Source of the DNA: Epiperipatus broadwayi
Taxonomy: Eukaryota; Onychophora; Udeonychophora; Euonychophora; Peripatidae
Assembly (NCBI GenBank): GCA_028023455.1
Contig: JAQFVV010000063.1
Location: 6,303,157 to 6,367,156 of the forward strand
Direction: 5' to 3'
DNA length: 64,000 nucleotides
The notes under the pieces were generated by a model. The model saw only the letters and a list, made by a program, of their open reading frames with translations. It was not told where the DNA came from and ran no database searches. Made by a program: the position numbers and the translations under genes. Below are positions 40,202-52,888 of this stretch, piece by piece; the first letter of the stretch is position 1; every line of letters begins with the position of its first letter.

Positions 40202-40590
40202 AAATGGATTATTCTCCAGTACATGAGGGGTCAGAATGACTAATATGTCAACATGGGTAGGATGACAACCTTGGCACTAACAAGGGCTTTGAACGTTCCA
40301 TCATCAGATTTTCAATGAAATGGAAGGCTAAAGAGTTGTGAGTTGGAATAGTTTGAAGCCTGTCCATTAAAGTATGAAGATTGGCTATCTTAATATAAAG
40401 CTGAGTACTGATTATATATGTGTGTGAGGATAGTAATCTAGACCAACTGATGATTGCTGGTTTAGCATGAAATACGTATATTGGTGATTATTTATCTTTT
40501 CACCATGTGTGTGATCAGGTGGGTCAGCAGTATGAGATGGCACTGAGAGTGGTGGGTCATGTGAAAGTCTGAGTTCGAACCCCGCACATA
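40202..40590 (+). repeat. Family A full-length unit, tandem copy 2
   Basis: This repeats the previous unit at an offset of about 482 bp with high identity. It ends in gagttcgaaccccgc, a near-consensus polymerase III B box. Together they form a head-to-tail dimer. Confidence 0.86.
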
Positions 40591-40663
40591 TTTATAGATT
40601 GTTGTAAATATAAATAAATACTGCAAATATTGCACATTTTACTTGACTTTTTCCTGATTTATT

Positions 40664-40771
<108 letters not shown>

Positions 40772-40774
40772 CAA

Positions 40775-41204
40775 TCCATTTATTTAAGTGATCTACAACA
40801 GCATAAAGCCAATTACAGTTTGCACATACAATAAAAGTGAAAATAAAACATATAACATAAAATGAAAATATAAATGCATACATAATAAAAATAAAATTTA
40901 AAAGAAAAAAACAAACATAACATTTAAGTTTAATAAGATTACAATTTTTTTTATAATCAATGTCACACAGATTAATGTTACTCCCAATCTCGTTATATAA
41001 AGAGGGTAACCTAAATAAAGGAGAAAATGTAAGAATATTAGAATGACATGTTTGAATCTGATATACACAAACAGACCTAGTATCATAGCTCAAAGACCTA
41101 ATTGAAATAGTTGAAACTATATCTGATAAAATAACTTGTTTATTGACAATTTTATAAAGATATTTAAGATCTCTATACTTTAGTCTAGATGAAAGATTAA
41201 TCAT
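40775..41204 (-). pseudogene. LINE ORF2 C-terminal region
   Basis: The frame starting RLKYRDLKYLYKIVNK continues with SYDTRSVCVYQIQ and SPLFRLPSLYNEI, an arrangement common at the end of LINE ORF2 proteins (a loop with R-R-S, then a short P-F/YR-N segment). It runs into 3' untranslated sequence and finally into the triplet tail, where the apparent poly-Leu is an artefact. Confidence 0.78.
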
Positions 41205-41419
41205 TTTATCCTTCCAAGAAACATATTTGAAAAACTTCTTTTGAAATAGACTGCAACAAGTTACATCCCTGCCAAGAACTAGGGTTCCAAATTATTGAAC
41301 TGCATTCAATAATAGGAAGAACCAATTAAAAATACAATTTCCATTTAGTATCATTACTGAACTGATAACCATGTTTAAGAATGGCACCCATGATTAAATT
41401 TTAAAAGCTTTACTAACAA

Positions 41420-42266
41420 TCATTTCAAGGTGAGGAATAAAAGATCCATTACAAGAAAACATAATTCCAAGTCTTTTTGACATTTAACTGAAATAATTTT
41501 ATGAGAATTGATACTATAACAAAATTGTAAAACTTCAGATTTCTTGGAATAAGAAACAAAGAAACATTTATTAAAATTAACTGACATATTATTTAACTCA
41601 CACCAAGCACTAAAGTTATCAATATTTTTCTGAAGAAGAACACAATCATTAACTGATATAATTCTTCTAAAAATCTTACAGTCATCAGCATAGCTTAACA
41701 GAATCAAGCAATCCTTAAGATCATTAATGTAAACATTAAACAGTATGGTGCTAAAATACTACCCTGCAAAACACCTAAATTGCATTCAAAATTAAATGAA
41801 CCTTGTTATTGAATTTAATATATGCTGTATGGCTACACAAAAATGATTGAAACCAATAGACAAGTTTAGTAGAAAAACCTATTTTATATTATTTATGATG
41901 TAAAATACTGTAATTAACTTTATCAAAGGCTTTTGACAAATCAAAATAAATAACATCTAGTCTTTGATGATCCTCAATTGCATGAACTATATGATCATAA
42001 ATTGTTAGTAGATTACTGTCAATTAATCTATTAAGAATAAAATCATGTTGAGAAGAAGAAATTATCTTACCAACATCTGAAATAATTTTATTATAAACAC
42101 ACTTCTCAAAAATTCTTGCAATGGTATGCAAAACAGAAATCGGTCTATAATTAGAAACACATTCTCGATCCCCATTTTTGAAGATCGGAATCATTTTAGC
42201 ACATTTCAGAACACTAGGAAAAGTACAAGAGTTAAGAGATAGATTAAAAATAAAGGCAAGAGTCAC
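41420..42266 (-). pseudogene. LINE reverse transcriptase domain (broken)
   Basis: Frame 41889-42266 begins with LSLNSCTFPSVLKCAKMIPI and NYRPISVL, then DVIYFDLSKAFDKVNY (RT motif A with its catalytic Asp). Frame 41420-41707 carries SYADDCKIF (the YADD catalytic motif C) and NMSVNFNKCFFVSY (motif D/E region). Roughly 180 bases between the two frames hold the damaged motif B. This copy cannot make active RT. Confidence 0.9.
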
Positions 42267-42455
42267 TGCAATAAATTTGTCCAGCCCCTTATAAATAAAA
42301 AAATGAATATTATCATATCCTAAATTAGAATGAGTTTTAAGTCCCCTAATAGCTACAATAACATTTTCTCTAGAGATATGATCAATTGTACATTTAGCAC
42401 TAGATAAATTGTCATTTAATGTGATTCTAGAACCAATCCCGTGTTGTGAAGAATA

Positions 42456-42904
42456 TTACTCTGCAAAATGTTTAGAAAAATCATCTGCATTTAATGCAGA
42501 ACCATGAGTAGTTTGATCTTTTTTCTTACCCAAGTCTGAATTATTAACAAAATTCCAGAATTCTCCAGGATTAGAAGAAATATTAATTTCATTTTTTATA
42601 TACTCTTGTAAATCTCTTTTACAGATATATTTATCCAATCTTCTAAAATTAATAAAGTTATTATAATAAATTATATTCTGTGTTTTAAAATATGGCCTAT
42701 GATGGTAAGATTTCCTTTTAATAATCTTAATAAGTGTATATAAAAACCAAGGAGGATAACCTTTTTAAAAGACAATTTATTAGTAATATATCAATAAAAC
42801 CATTAAATATTCTCAAAAAATAATCCAAGCAAAAGTTCATATCATTAATTGGGTACATATTACTCCAAACAACTTCAGAAATTCCTCTACAAAGATCAAC
42901 ATAA
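42456..42904 (-). pseudogene. LINE linker region (broken)
   Basis: The frame 42456-42638 contains NPGEFWNFVNNS, resembling the conserved K-FW-FVN block that lies between endonuclease and RT in many LINE proteins, and ADDFSKHFAE. The part above it is interrupted. No separate function is implied. Confidence 0.7.
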
Positions 42905-43756
42905 TTACCCCCCCCCACCATAATCTCTTTTTACAACATTAGAACAAGTAGCTTTAGAATAACACATCTTAATATAAAATTTTATAGGTGGATGGTGAGC
43001 ATCAATTGGAAAAGTAACGGAGATGAAGTGAAAATTACTAACTTTTGGTACATTACACAGAACACAATCTAAAGTACGCTGAAATTGATTAACAACAGGG
43101 TTATATTGTTGAAGCCCAAAAAATTTGCAAAATCTAAGCATTCTTAAAGCCTTCAGAGATAATAAAGAATAATGCGTAATAATCTTACCCTTAAATAAAT
43201 CAGGCATGTTTAAATCACCAACAATGATAATATTATATCCGATCAAAAAATCATCAAGTGCTGTCAAGAAGTAATCAGGCTCTAAAAATGAAATATTAGG
43301 TTTAAAATAAATATTCCCCAATATACAGTTAAAATTTTGATCAATATAAACTTCACACCATGTAGATTCACATACGGAAGCAGTAAATCATAGACCTTTA
43401 TATAAAACATTTTTGTTGATAGCAATAAGAGTACTACCTCCTCTAGCTGCGTTTTCTAAAGATCTATCTGTACATAAAATAATATATCTATTATCAAGAA
43501 AAGAACAATTGGAAAATTGTTGATTTAACCAAGTTTCTGTAAAAAATATCAAATCAAAATGCTCTGTTTCAAAGAATTGTTTAATTTCCACACATTTAGT
43601 TCTCATCCCTCTAACATTCATATGAAAACAAGAAAGGCCTACTATGTCAAACCAAAAATAAATCATAACAAATAAATAAATGAAATCAATTAAAGAAAAA
43701 TGAAAGCAAGTATCGTGAATAAAGAAAATAAGAAAGTAAAGAAAATAAGAAATCAA
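42905..43756 (-). pseudogene. LINE endonuclease domain (broken)
   Basis: Two frames, 43388-43756 and 42905-43321, give the APE-type endonuclease that nicks the target DNA. Visible motifs are NVRGMRTK, the catalytic-type FFTETWL, GGSTLIAI, IIVGDLNMPD and DAHHPPI, the last matching the conserved D-H pair region. Between the two frames a stop/frameshift region (43322-43387) breaks the protein. The end of the second frame runs into a C-rich run (42908-42917) where an indel probably shifts the frame. Confidence 0.85.
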
Positions 43757-43760
43757 GAAA

Positions 43761-44262
43761 TAAATACAACCAAAGTTTTAAAGAATTAACCAAAGATCAC
43801 AAAAAAAAACCAATGGAAGCACCACAAGGCCATAAATTGGAAAAGATTAAATCATAATGTTTATGAGCAGGAGCAGATATATAAAAGCAAGAAAACTTCG
43901 AATTATATATATTAATTTCATGACACATGATGATAGTTTTAATTTTTTTTTAAGATATAACTTAGTATCATATGAATTAAGATTCACTAGCATATTAGAA
44001 AGAAAATATTTATTACATTTTGTATTAATATTGTTATTACTTTTGTTATGAATTTTAGAAATACCAAACCCCCTTTCCACAGGAAAATAAGGTATGCTAC
44101 CTTTTTTTACCAGAAGTTGAAAGAGAGCATCCCAAACCATTTCCCACATTAACCCCATTATCTATATAATTGTTATATTTTCAGAAATGAGAATAATTTC
44201 CTCTATGAGCAATAATGCCTATATCAGCATTTGCTAGACAATTTCTTCTTCTGATGATGATG
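43761..44262. other. Unassigned flank of the LINE
   Basis: Frames of 64-103 codons overlap on both strands, with no recognised domain. It could be the 5' untranslated part of the minus-strand LINE or unrelated DNA. Confidence 0.4.
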
Positions 44263-44515
<253 letters not shown>

Positions 44516-44639
44516 AATCTTGTGACTTGCAAATTTTCACTGGCAGCAGTATAACAAAACATTTTAAAAGTAAACCTAATTCATTTCTTGGTTTCCATTT
44601 CTATCTGTGTTATTCACCAATGAGATCACTTATATAAAA

Positions 44640-45912
44640 AAAGTCTTGCAAATAAAGTAGAAATTATAGTCAATTCATTAACAAAAGCCTATCTTTCACT
44701 GTATACAAAGATAGCACTTTTTAATATCTTAATCATGACAAAAATCACTTATTACACTCCAACAATACTTTGTACTAAAGCATTCACTAATAAAATAGAT
44801 TCACTTTACAAAAAACTTTTGTGGGGGAAAAAGTAATCTCAATATCTGTAAGATGGCTAAAAAATTCATTCTCACAAAATGGTCTGGGACTTCATTCAAT
44901 TCATACCTTCAGAATCTAAAAAACATTAAACATAATCTCTGCATGTGCACAAAAATTCTCATATCTACAAATAGCCTGCAAAATTGTCCCCACAGATAAA
45001 CCACCTCCTATACAATGATATCTGAATACACTGCTTGTATCATTACTATCTATAAAAAAAACTTGAATTTTAATCCACCTCAAAATAAATTTAAGTACTG
45101 TGAAATACATTTGCTTTTACATCCTTCACAAATTGATGTAAAAACTGTACTTAATATCACCAATAAACAACTATGCCATAAATTTAAATTCTGGTCACTT
45201 GAACCAAAATATTTTGATTTTGTACTAAAAATTAACGTGGACTCACTACCCACACAACATTTTTTTTAAAATATAGAAGGAACTGCCAAAATGTAGACAA
45301 TTTATGCAACCTATGTCACAGAGACTCAGAAACACAAGTTCATATTTTTTTCTCATGTCTAGGACTAAATAGAATCCATTTAATAATAAACACACTATTC
45401 AAAAATTAAAAAATAAATATGAATTGCGTATTTGACTAATTCAAAAAAGGAGTTTTTGCAGAAATAAAAATCAGTGTATTTATTATCTATGTCTTCTGGT
45501 ATACAAGATGTAAATTCATGTACAATAATAATTCAAAAAGGCACTCTAACACATTCAAAAATAAATTGGATCATATAAATGAAAGAGATAATAGGAATAA
45601 AAAATCACACAACATTCATTGACACCTGGTCTCTATTGCAGTTACCTTTAAAAAATTTTAAAAATAGAAAAAAATCACAAAAGATTTAGAAATGTCAAAT
45701 GAAAAAGATACCACTTGCCATCATTGAAAAAACATTATATGATAGGGAACTTTTAAACTTTGAACAGAATTTAAAACAACTAACTGTTTATATGTGAACT
45801 CTTGTATCTCTGCCTGTTTTACAAACAATTGTCTGTGTATAATAAAAAAGAATAATGTGAAAAAAATTGTGTAACCTTTTTTTAAGTTATTGAATAATAT
45901 CCTTTGAAAGAT

Positions 45913-45915
<3 letters not shown>
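44640..45915 (+). pseudogene. Second LINE, C-terminal fragment (plus)
   Basis: Read on the plus strand, with frame changes, this gives KIALFNILIMTKITYY and then a KIDSLYKKLLWGKK-like block near 44.79-44.84 kb. Next come NGLGLHS and, near 45280-45350, NLCNLCHRDSETQVHIFFSC. The last is a C-x2-C-x8-H-x4-C zinc knuckle, typical of the C-terminus of several LINE ORF2 proteins, and the first blocks match the thumb/connection region that precedes it. The fragment ends at a (TAA)n tail. It is broken by several frameshifts, including one near 45255, and is inactive. Its clade differs from the minus-strand LINE. Confidence 0.75.

Positions 45916-46004
<89 letters not shown>
45916..46004 (+). repeat. 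(TAA)n tail of the plus-strand LINE
   Basis: About 28 triplets follow gatgatgg directly after the LINE 3' region, consistent with an expanded retroposon tail. Confidence 0.85.
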
Positions 46005-46005
<1 letters not shown>

Positions 46006-46679
46006 TAATGTGTATAAATAATACTTATATAAATAAAGTGTTGTAATAGTTATAGATATATTTAGTTTAAATAATATGAAATAGAAGGAGCTAGGATATA
46101 AGATTTTTTTTAATGTTTTTTTTTTTTAATTTTTAAATGATTAAAGCAAAATGGATAAGTTAAGATTACAATTTATAGGTTATAGAGATTTAAAAAGTAA
46201 CAAATATAAAATATTATTTTTAACAGAAGGATGAATAAGAAAATAATAGATATTATGGTTTAAAATTAAAAAGAATATTAATAAATGAACTACTGTTGAA
46301 TTAGCAATTATATAAATATAAAATTATTAAATACATTATTGAGGTGGAGCTAATAAAAATAAAGTTTTATAAGGAATAGAAGTAAATAGGAGATTATTAA
46401 AATATAATAAAAATGAATAATATATTTAGATTAATAGTTGTTATTGAATATGTATGTATACAGTTAAGAATACACATGTACAATTTATATGTATTTTTTA
46501 TTTATATTATATATTTTATTTTATATTAACTAGATCTTTTTATTTAGATTTGATTATCTTTATTTCCATTTTATTATGTATTGCTATATATTTTATATTG
46601 TTTTTGGTTTTTTATTGTTTACATTTTTATGATTATATTTATATAGTTATGTATTTTATTTTGTTCATTATATCATAAC
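46005..46679. other. AT-rich non-coding sequence
   Basis: No gene was supported. A 74-codon frame at 46454-46678 is hydrophobic (Phe, Ile, Leu, Tyr rich) and low in complexity, and probably arises from T-rich sequence. Confidence 0.4.
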
Positions 46680-46735
46680 TCTGAAGAAGACTGCAGGACA
46701 GTTGAAACATAAGGTTAAAAAGTGTTGAAAGTGGT
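46680..46735 (+). mobile_element. Possible PLE-type 3' tail
   Basis: ctctgaagaagactgcagga followed by cagttgaaacataag has the pattern of a short hairpin and a gaaac-t-ag box. Retroelement 3' ends in invertebrates often carry such a pattern, and it is similar in kind to the gaaacgtcag tail of the local PLEs. No coding part was found upstream. Confidence 0.4.
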
Positions 46736-47929
46736 TTGGATAAATTCTATTTATAATATAAGTTATTAATAGCAGTAAAAATAATATTTATAACTCATTG
46801 TTAAAAAATTAATATTATAGATAATTTTAAACTGTTATTGATAACTCATGTATTATTATTTCATATACATACTCTTTAAATGCATTTTAATTATCACTAC
46901 ATTACATTGTTTTATTTTACTAACATGGACAAAGCCAGCTCACAACTTTGCTCACATTAGTAGAATAATAATAAAAATTCAAGTATAAAAGAATATTATG
47001 CAGTTGATAATTAAAGTAGGTTTTTATTTTATATTGATATATTGAATACCAAATAAAAAAATTTCTCACTAATTCTTTCCATTCCTCTAGCTGTCCTCCT
47101 CACATTATTTGAAAGCTTGATAATGAAAATATATTTATGTTTTCCACTTTTGAATTTTAGCTGTACCTTCATGTTAGAATGATTGATAATTAATACATAT
47201 TTATGTATTCTATTTTGATTTTGAATGTATAGAATACCAAATATAACTTTTACCCATTAATTCTTTTTATATCTCTAGCTGTCCTCTTGGTTTGTAGAAA
47301 TCTTGATAATTAAAATATTTTTATATAATATTGAATAATTATTAAGGGCAGTGTCACAAATAATATATTTATTAAATACAATATACAGTAATTTTAAAAT
47401 AAAATATTTTATATTTCTCATATGATAATTTTTAAAATGACTGTAAAATTTTAACATTACAGTATATGCAAGTGAAAAATTACATATGTAGTCCAAACAA
47501 AATTTAAATAATTTAAAATATATGTATACAATAAAATTTTATCTGGATTATCAAAATCCAAGGTGTCTCCATTTCTCTAATATGTATTGCAATACACAAG
47601 TCATAACACCTTACTTTATCACATGAGAAAAAAATGATGAAAGTTTACCAAATTTGATCTTTTTCTTGCCATACCCATGGCATTTTAAAATTTACTTTTT
47701 CATATGTTAAATATATTTAAACTGACATTCTAAATGTTTATCAATTTTATAATAAAAATTTATCAAATTTAGTAATATTTCTTTTGCTGTAATAATACCA
47801 TTTAAATTTTACTTGAGAAATGTAATATGTGTTAAATATATATTTGAACTGAAATCCTAAAAATTTATAAAATTCATTATGATAACTGATTTAAATTATC
47901 ATTATTCAAATGAGACATTAAATATTCAA
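46736..47929. other. AT-rich non-coding sequence
   Basis: A diverged direct duplication is visible: tctcactaattctttccatt with ctctagctgtcctcctcac near 47060, and cattaattctttttatatct with ctagctgtcctcttgg near 47255, about 190 bp apart. No gene. Confidence 0.5.
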
Positions 47930-48090
47930 AGTAAGAGTCATAGATCACATGACCCTATTCTCTTAAGTTTGTGAGTTATAAACAATGGGAATTGCCAATT
48001 CCTGAGGAGTGCCAAAGCATGAAACCATGGTTAGGGATTGGGGGGGGGTCCTGACAGAGATATTTTAAATGCTTTCTCTGGCTAAACATT
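47930..48090 (+). repeat. Family C fragment
   Basis: gtcatagatcacatgaccct, gtttgtgagttataaa, gagtgccaaagcatgaaacc and ggattggggg match the 54.3-54.9 kb copies. A run of nine G interrupts it. Confidence 0.65.
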
Positions 48091-48199
48091 TAGACATTAA
48101 ATATGTTTTACAAATGCAATTTAATTAATTGGAAGTTCATATTTAAAAAATCAAATTTTCATCTTCTTTTAACAAAAACTATATTTTCATTTTTAAAAA

Positions 48200-48975
48200 A
48201 TTTCTAGCTATATGATGCAATTCATTTTGACTTCTTATACAGAATCTGGAATCTTTCAGCCACTATTCCCAGAGAAACCTGCTAGCCACTTTATCCTTCC
48301 TTTCCATTCCCTGCACTAAGTTTTTCCAATATTCTTCTCTATCCTGCTTCATCCCATTCCACAAAAAATATTTGTCAACTTCATGGCCTTTATATCTAAA
48401 TCCCTCTTACCTTTTCCCAAACCTATTATAAAAACCAATAACCCACTTTCTATATAATCACTTTGTTTATATTTATTTTTCCACAACTTCATTATCTATA
48501 TTTTTTCTCCTTTCAGGCACTTACTTTCAATTAAAAGATGCCTAATACTTTCTATTCCTTCCTTACATAACTTGCAGACTAATCACCCATATTTTTCCAT
48601 TTAAGTGTATATTTCCTTGTTGCTAAAATCCTGTTCGAGTGTTAAACAGTAAACTACTTTCCTTGTTATTATCATAAATTAACTTGCACCCAATATTCCA
48701 TTTACTTCTATACATATTTAAACTCTTTTTTCTCTCCATACTAATTCTCCATCTCTCCAACTCCCTATTCTTTATTAATGCATTTTTCTCCTAACACAAT
48801 CAATCCACCCTTTGTACATATATACTGCCATAAATTCTTTATCCAAATCTTTTGCATGCTGTACTATCATTGTCATCCAGTTTGTTGTCTGATCTTTACT
48901 CATAACCCACTTAAATACTATTTTCTCTATTCTCTTATCCATAAACTGCAATCTACTAAACATTTTCATTTTGCT
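48200..48975 (-). pseudogene. LINE ORF2 C-terminal relic with zinc knuckle
   Basis: The plus strand is strikingly pyrimidine-rich here, so the minus strand reads as purine-rich coding-like sequence. Frame 48775-48969 gives KDQTTNWMTMIVQHAKDLDK and a YKGWIDCVRRK segment. Further on, at about 48500-48585, the minus strand reads VCKLCKEGIESIRHLLIES followed by KC, a C-x2-C-x8-H-x7-C zinc-knuckle arrangement seen at the end of LINE ORF2 proteins. Stops before and after show decay. The clade is unknown. Confidence 0.6.
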
Positions 48976-49865
48976 TTTTGTATCTATGTAATCTTTTAAT
49001 TAATGCTGCTCTTTTTTTTACCCTTTTATGACATCATTCTAAAACAGTTGTGATATAAATTTTCCACACATATTTATTTTGCAAATTACAATTTTTTTTA
49101 AAAAAACTATTAAATCAAAAATTCTATACAAGAAAGAAAACATGGGTGGAATGTTTGTTGAGTTATAAAGTCACAAACAAACAAACTCACATTTATATAA
49201 TAATATAGATAATTTTCAATTATTATAATTACTCTGCTTTAATTATACTAGATTCCTAATTTTTTTATTCAAAACTGGTTTTCTCATTTTTATATATTAT
49301 ATAAACTTTCTTTAACTAATCTTTTTTCATAAGATCTCATATTTTCTAACATCTTTACTTCAATTTTAAATGCTTAGATTATTTTATATGTAGGTATATA
49401 TCAAAATTTTAATCTATTAATCTAGTTTTTATTTTTTTATTTTTTTTATTGTTCTTACATATGAAACATTTTTATTATCTTTCTTACAATCTAAGAAATT
49501 TACAAAATAAATGCCATTCACACTTTCTAATTTTTTCCATTTTTTAACATTTTTATTAATTTATCTTTTTTTTATATATTTCAAATTACTAAATTTTTTG
49601 AAATAAATATCATGAAGTGGATATTTACAGCCTATAAATTCTATGCAAAACAGAGGAAAAATCATTCAAGATTCATTTACATTGGAGCAATATATGTTGA
49701 CTTATAAAATCACAAACAAACAAACTTTCAGATTTATGTATTAATATTGATTGTAGGACAGGACAAAATAAAATCAGGCACAGTTGTTTAAAATGATCTT
49801 GCATAAACATTGTAATATGTTTGTAAGTTGTCTTTTATCAATACATTATATGTAATTTTTCCTCA
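48976..49865. other. AT-rich non-coding sequence
   Basis: A loose direct duplication (cacaaacaaacaaact near 49172 and 49711, each after gagttataaa/acttataaa) suggests another unidentified repeat. No gene. Confidence 0.45.
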
Positions 49866-49867
49866 TC

Positions 49868-49923
<56 letters not shown>

Positions 49924-50150
49924 TAAACAATGTAATTATAAGGGATTTGAGCTCAGACTATCAAGCTTCCTGCATCTATATAATCCATTTTATTCAACCA
50001 ATACACTTAATCACATACATGTGAAAAGATAAATGCTCTCCAATATATGTATTTTGTGATGGACTGATTAATGACTGCTGTTTCAGCATACAATACATAT
50101 ATTGGAGATCATTTATTTTTTTCACATATATGTGATCATGTGTATCAGTC

Positions 50151-50219
<69 letters not shown>

Positions 50220-50270
50220 GATATATGAACCCGCAAAATATGTATTTTATATATATATATATATCCAGGT
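49866..50270. repeat. (TA)n tracts, family A palindrome and PLE end fragment
   Basis: A (TA)n tract of about 55 bp (49867-49922) is followed by a minus family A head (ggatttgagctcagactatc, tgtgaaaagataaat) that turns at about 50055 into a plus family A part (gactgctgtttcagcat, catatatgtgatcatgtgta). A second (TA)n tract follows at 50153-50220. gaacccgcaaaatatgtatt at 50226-50245 is an exact piece of the PLE 3' end. Confidence 0.78.
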
Positions 50271-51756
50271 ATATCTGTGTATAATTTATTGAATATAAAT
50301 TGTACCATTCATGTTTCATTTTAAGCCTTATATTTTACTCACTAGAAAGTGCAAGTTTATCAAACTATTTCAACAAGAATATTCTGACCATATAAGAATA
50401 TTACCTGATTAACATGTCATAATATTTATTATCATTTGAATTTCTAACAGAATCCATTTTTTATTTATTTAAGAGGGCATCAGAGTCTGTGAACTCACTG
50501 GTTCCACACATTTCATAGGCTCACAACAAATAACTAAAATGTAATATTTTTTAAAAATGCACTTTTTGGCACTTTAATGTTTTATAATGAATTTTTCAGA
50601 GGGTTTATTAAACAAGCATATTGGCAAAGGTAATTTATACAATTATCTAAAATTAATAATCTTTTCAATAATAAAATCTAATTAACTTAAAATTAATAAT
50701 GTACAATGAAAAGTTGATATTAGAGAAAATGTAGTAAAGACAGTGTATCAATAGCTCAAACAAGCTCTTAATTAATAAGTGCAGTAAGAGAACATATTTA
50801 AAATCTCTATCTGAAATACTCTTATCTCCAGACCAATTTATGACAAATTAAAATATTTAAATGACAAACTGTAAATTACTAATAAATTGGAAATCACATA
50901 CAAACGTTCATTCCGATAATAATATTAAATAGTAAAATCAGTTCAATTCTTTTAAATTTCTTGAATAAAGGAAGCAATCTCTAGATAAAATGTCTCTTTA
51001 GGGATATTTGGAATTCATAGTTAAAGTTTATAGTTAAATTTAGTTTGAAAACTTTTAATTTGACATAATTTAAGGATACGAGTAGTGTTAAGTTACCATT
51101 AAGTTTTGCAAAATTATGTAGATTGTGATATACATGTATTTTTTGGTTTGAAGAGCTCATGGCAATTGATTTTAACCACTGTCAACATATTTTATGTTCC
51201 TGGTTTGTTTTAAGGCTGGGCTCAAAGGCTTTTTAAGTGACTTCTTCATAATGAAAGGTGTCCGCAAACATTCAGATTTCCCCTCCACATGACAAATTAA
51301 TTCAGCATAGATGACCATCCAAAAGAAAAACAGACAAGGCAAGACCTTGCTTGAAGCTATTTTTCTCTTTTTATATTCTCAACCAGTTTTCAGATTTCTG
51401 TGCATATGTCTTATTCTTTATTTTATCATAAGACCGGTTTTGTAATCTTATACAATTATTATTAATTTTTAGTTACAAAATCTCTTTTTTATAAAATATT
51501 TCTGCTATCTTTAATTAGGGTAATGTCTTTATTTTATTTATCTGGATAAACAATCTGTATGCACTTACATTCTTTCCAATTTTAACTTTAATTAAATGGT
51601 TAATTTTAAACATAAATACCTTTCATTGTACTATCTAAAATAAATTATATTAATTTTTAAAAAACTAAATCGTGTCTTTTGAATGCTTTTTAATTTTTAC
51701 TTTTTTTAGCTTTTTAAATATTACAAATGCCAACCACACATGAACTATCCATAATT
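50271..51756. other. AT-rich non-coding sequence
   Basis: No gene, RNA or recognised element. Confidence 0.45.
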
Positions 51757-52888
51757 TAATACAGTTCAATATATATATATATAACGTTTTGACCAGGTTA
51801 ATACAGTTCAATATATATATATATAACGTTTTGACCAGGTCACTTTGGTCATCAACTGGGTAGCAAATAAAATAATTATAGAGTTGCTCTAAGCACTGGT
51901 GTATAACAATAATGAATGTTTTGTTAATAGAAGAATAAAAATAATAATTATAAGAAATTATTCAGATTAATAAGCTTTTAAAAAAATTGCAAATAGAAAG
52001 TAATTTACATGTATCCTCATGTTTTCTAATACACTCTAGCCTTTAAAAGATCTTAATGGCTTCTCTGATCTGACATTGTTGGAGAGTGTCATATTTGGAT
52101 AGTATTTTTGTGTTTAAAAATTCAATAATATGACCTGTATCTACAGCATGAAGAGATAGTACTGATGATGATGAATGTTTTTAATTGCATTAATATTTTC
52201 ATCTCTTCTATTGTTGATGTGATGATTAATCATATCTGTATAGAATGTTTTACAAATGCTACATGGATGGGTTTCAAGAAAGATTGTGCTTTTAAGCTTG
52301 GCTATAATGCAATTAATTTTTTGATACATCGTATTAATTGTCTTTATATTATAATGTCTAAGAATACATCTAACATTGTCTGTAGTTACTTTTATATAAG
52401 GAATGCAAACTCTAATATTTGTTTCTTCTTTTTGTTTTTTATTCTTATTGTTTAGGGTTTGAATTAAACATCAGTGTATTGTTTTATTATTATAGCCATT
52501 AGCTGCTAAGATATTGCTTATATGATTTATTTCGTCAGGATTTGATTTATCTAAAAGAGGGTTAATATCTCTAGTGAAAATTTTTGCAACAGAAAAAAAT
52601 TTGAGCTGGAGACGAAGTGATGAAAATTTTAAATATCTGTCAGTGTGTGTCGATTTTCTGAAAATTGAAGAATATTAAAGATTATTCCTCTATTTGTGAA
52701 AAATACATCAAGAAAAGAACATTTGCCATTAGTTTCTGTTTCTATTGTAAATTTAATATTACAATGTATATTGTTTATATATGTAAAAAAAATCATGTAA
52801 GTTGTCTTTACCACGTTGCTATTATGATAAAGGTATCATCTATGCATCTAAGCCAAATAAGAGGTTTTAAAGGTGTTGGCTCTAAAGC
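51757..52888 (-). pseudogene. Third PLE locus, minus copy (decayed)
   Basis: The 3' end at the low coordinate carries a tandemly doubled 42-bp unit (51757-51798 and 51799-51840: taatacagttc, (TA)n, aacgttttgaccaggt). Reading up the minus strand, a GIY-YIG C-terminal part (NHHINNRRDENINAIKN near 52200) precedes an RT part. That part has ETETNGKCSFLDVFFTN near 52690-52750, matching the LPFLDVLVTR region of the young PLE, and a RYIDD-like region near 52830. Frames are broken many times. Protein similarity to the 3.2-kb family is clear but lower, so this is a different, older subfamily. Confidence 0.82.

Larger units (their letters stand above)
40772..43760 (-). mobile_element. Non-LTR retrotransposon (LINE), decayed but nearly full ORF2
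   Basis: About 3 kb on the minus strand shows, in LINE order, an apurinic endonuclease domain (43.75-42.9 kb), linker, reverse transcriptase (42.3-41.4 kb) and C-terminal region, then an (ATT)n tail. Multiple frameshifts and stops split it into at least seven frames, so it is inactive. The layout (N-terminal APE endonuclease, no RNase H seen) fits the broad Jockey/CR1 group, but the exact clade cannot be fixed by eye. Its start may lie further right, up to about 44160, where a frame continues without recognisable motifs. Confidence 0.88.

Noticed and set aside
46454-46678. Hydrophobic 74-codon frame resembling a membrane protein
   Set aside because: Phe/Ile/Leu/Tyr-rich translation is expected from T-rich DNA; no conserved pattern or context.
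48775-48999. Overlapping plus-strand frame (Cys/Phe/His rich)
   Set aside because: It is the shadow of the minus-strand LINE C-terminus, which has the zinc knuckle and consistent order.
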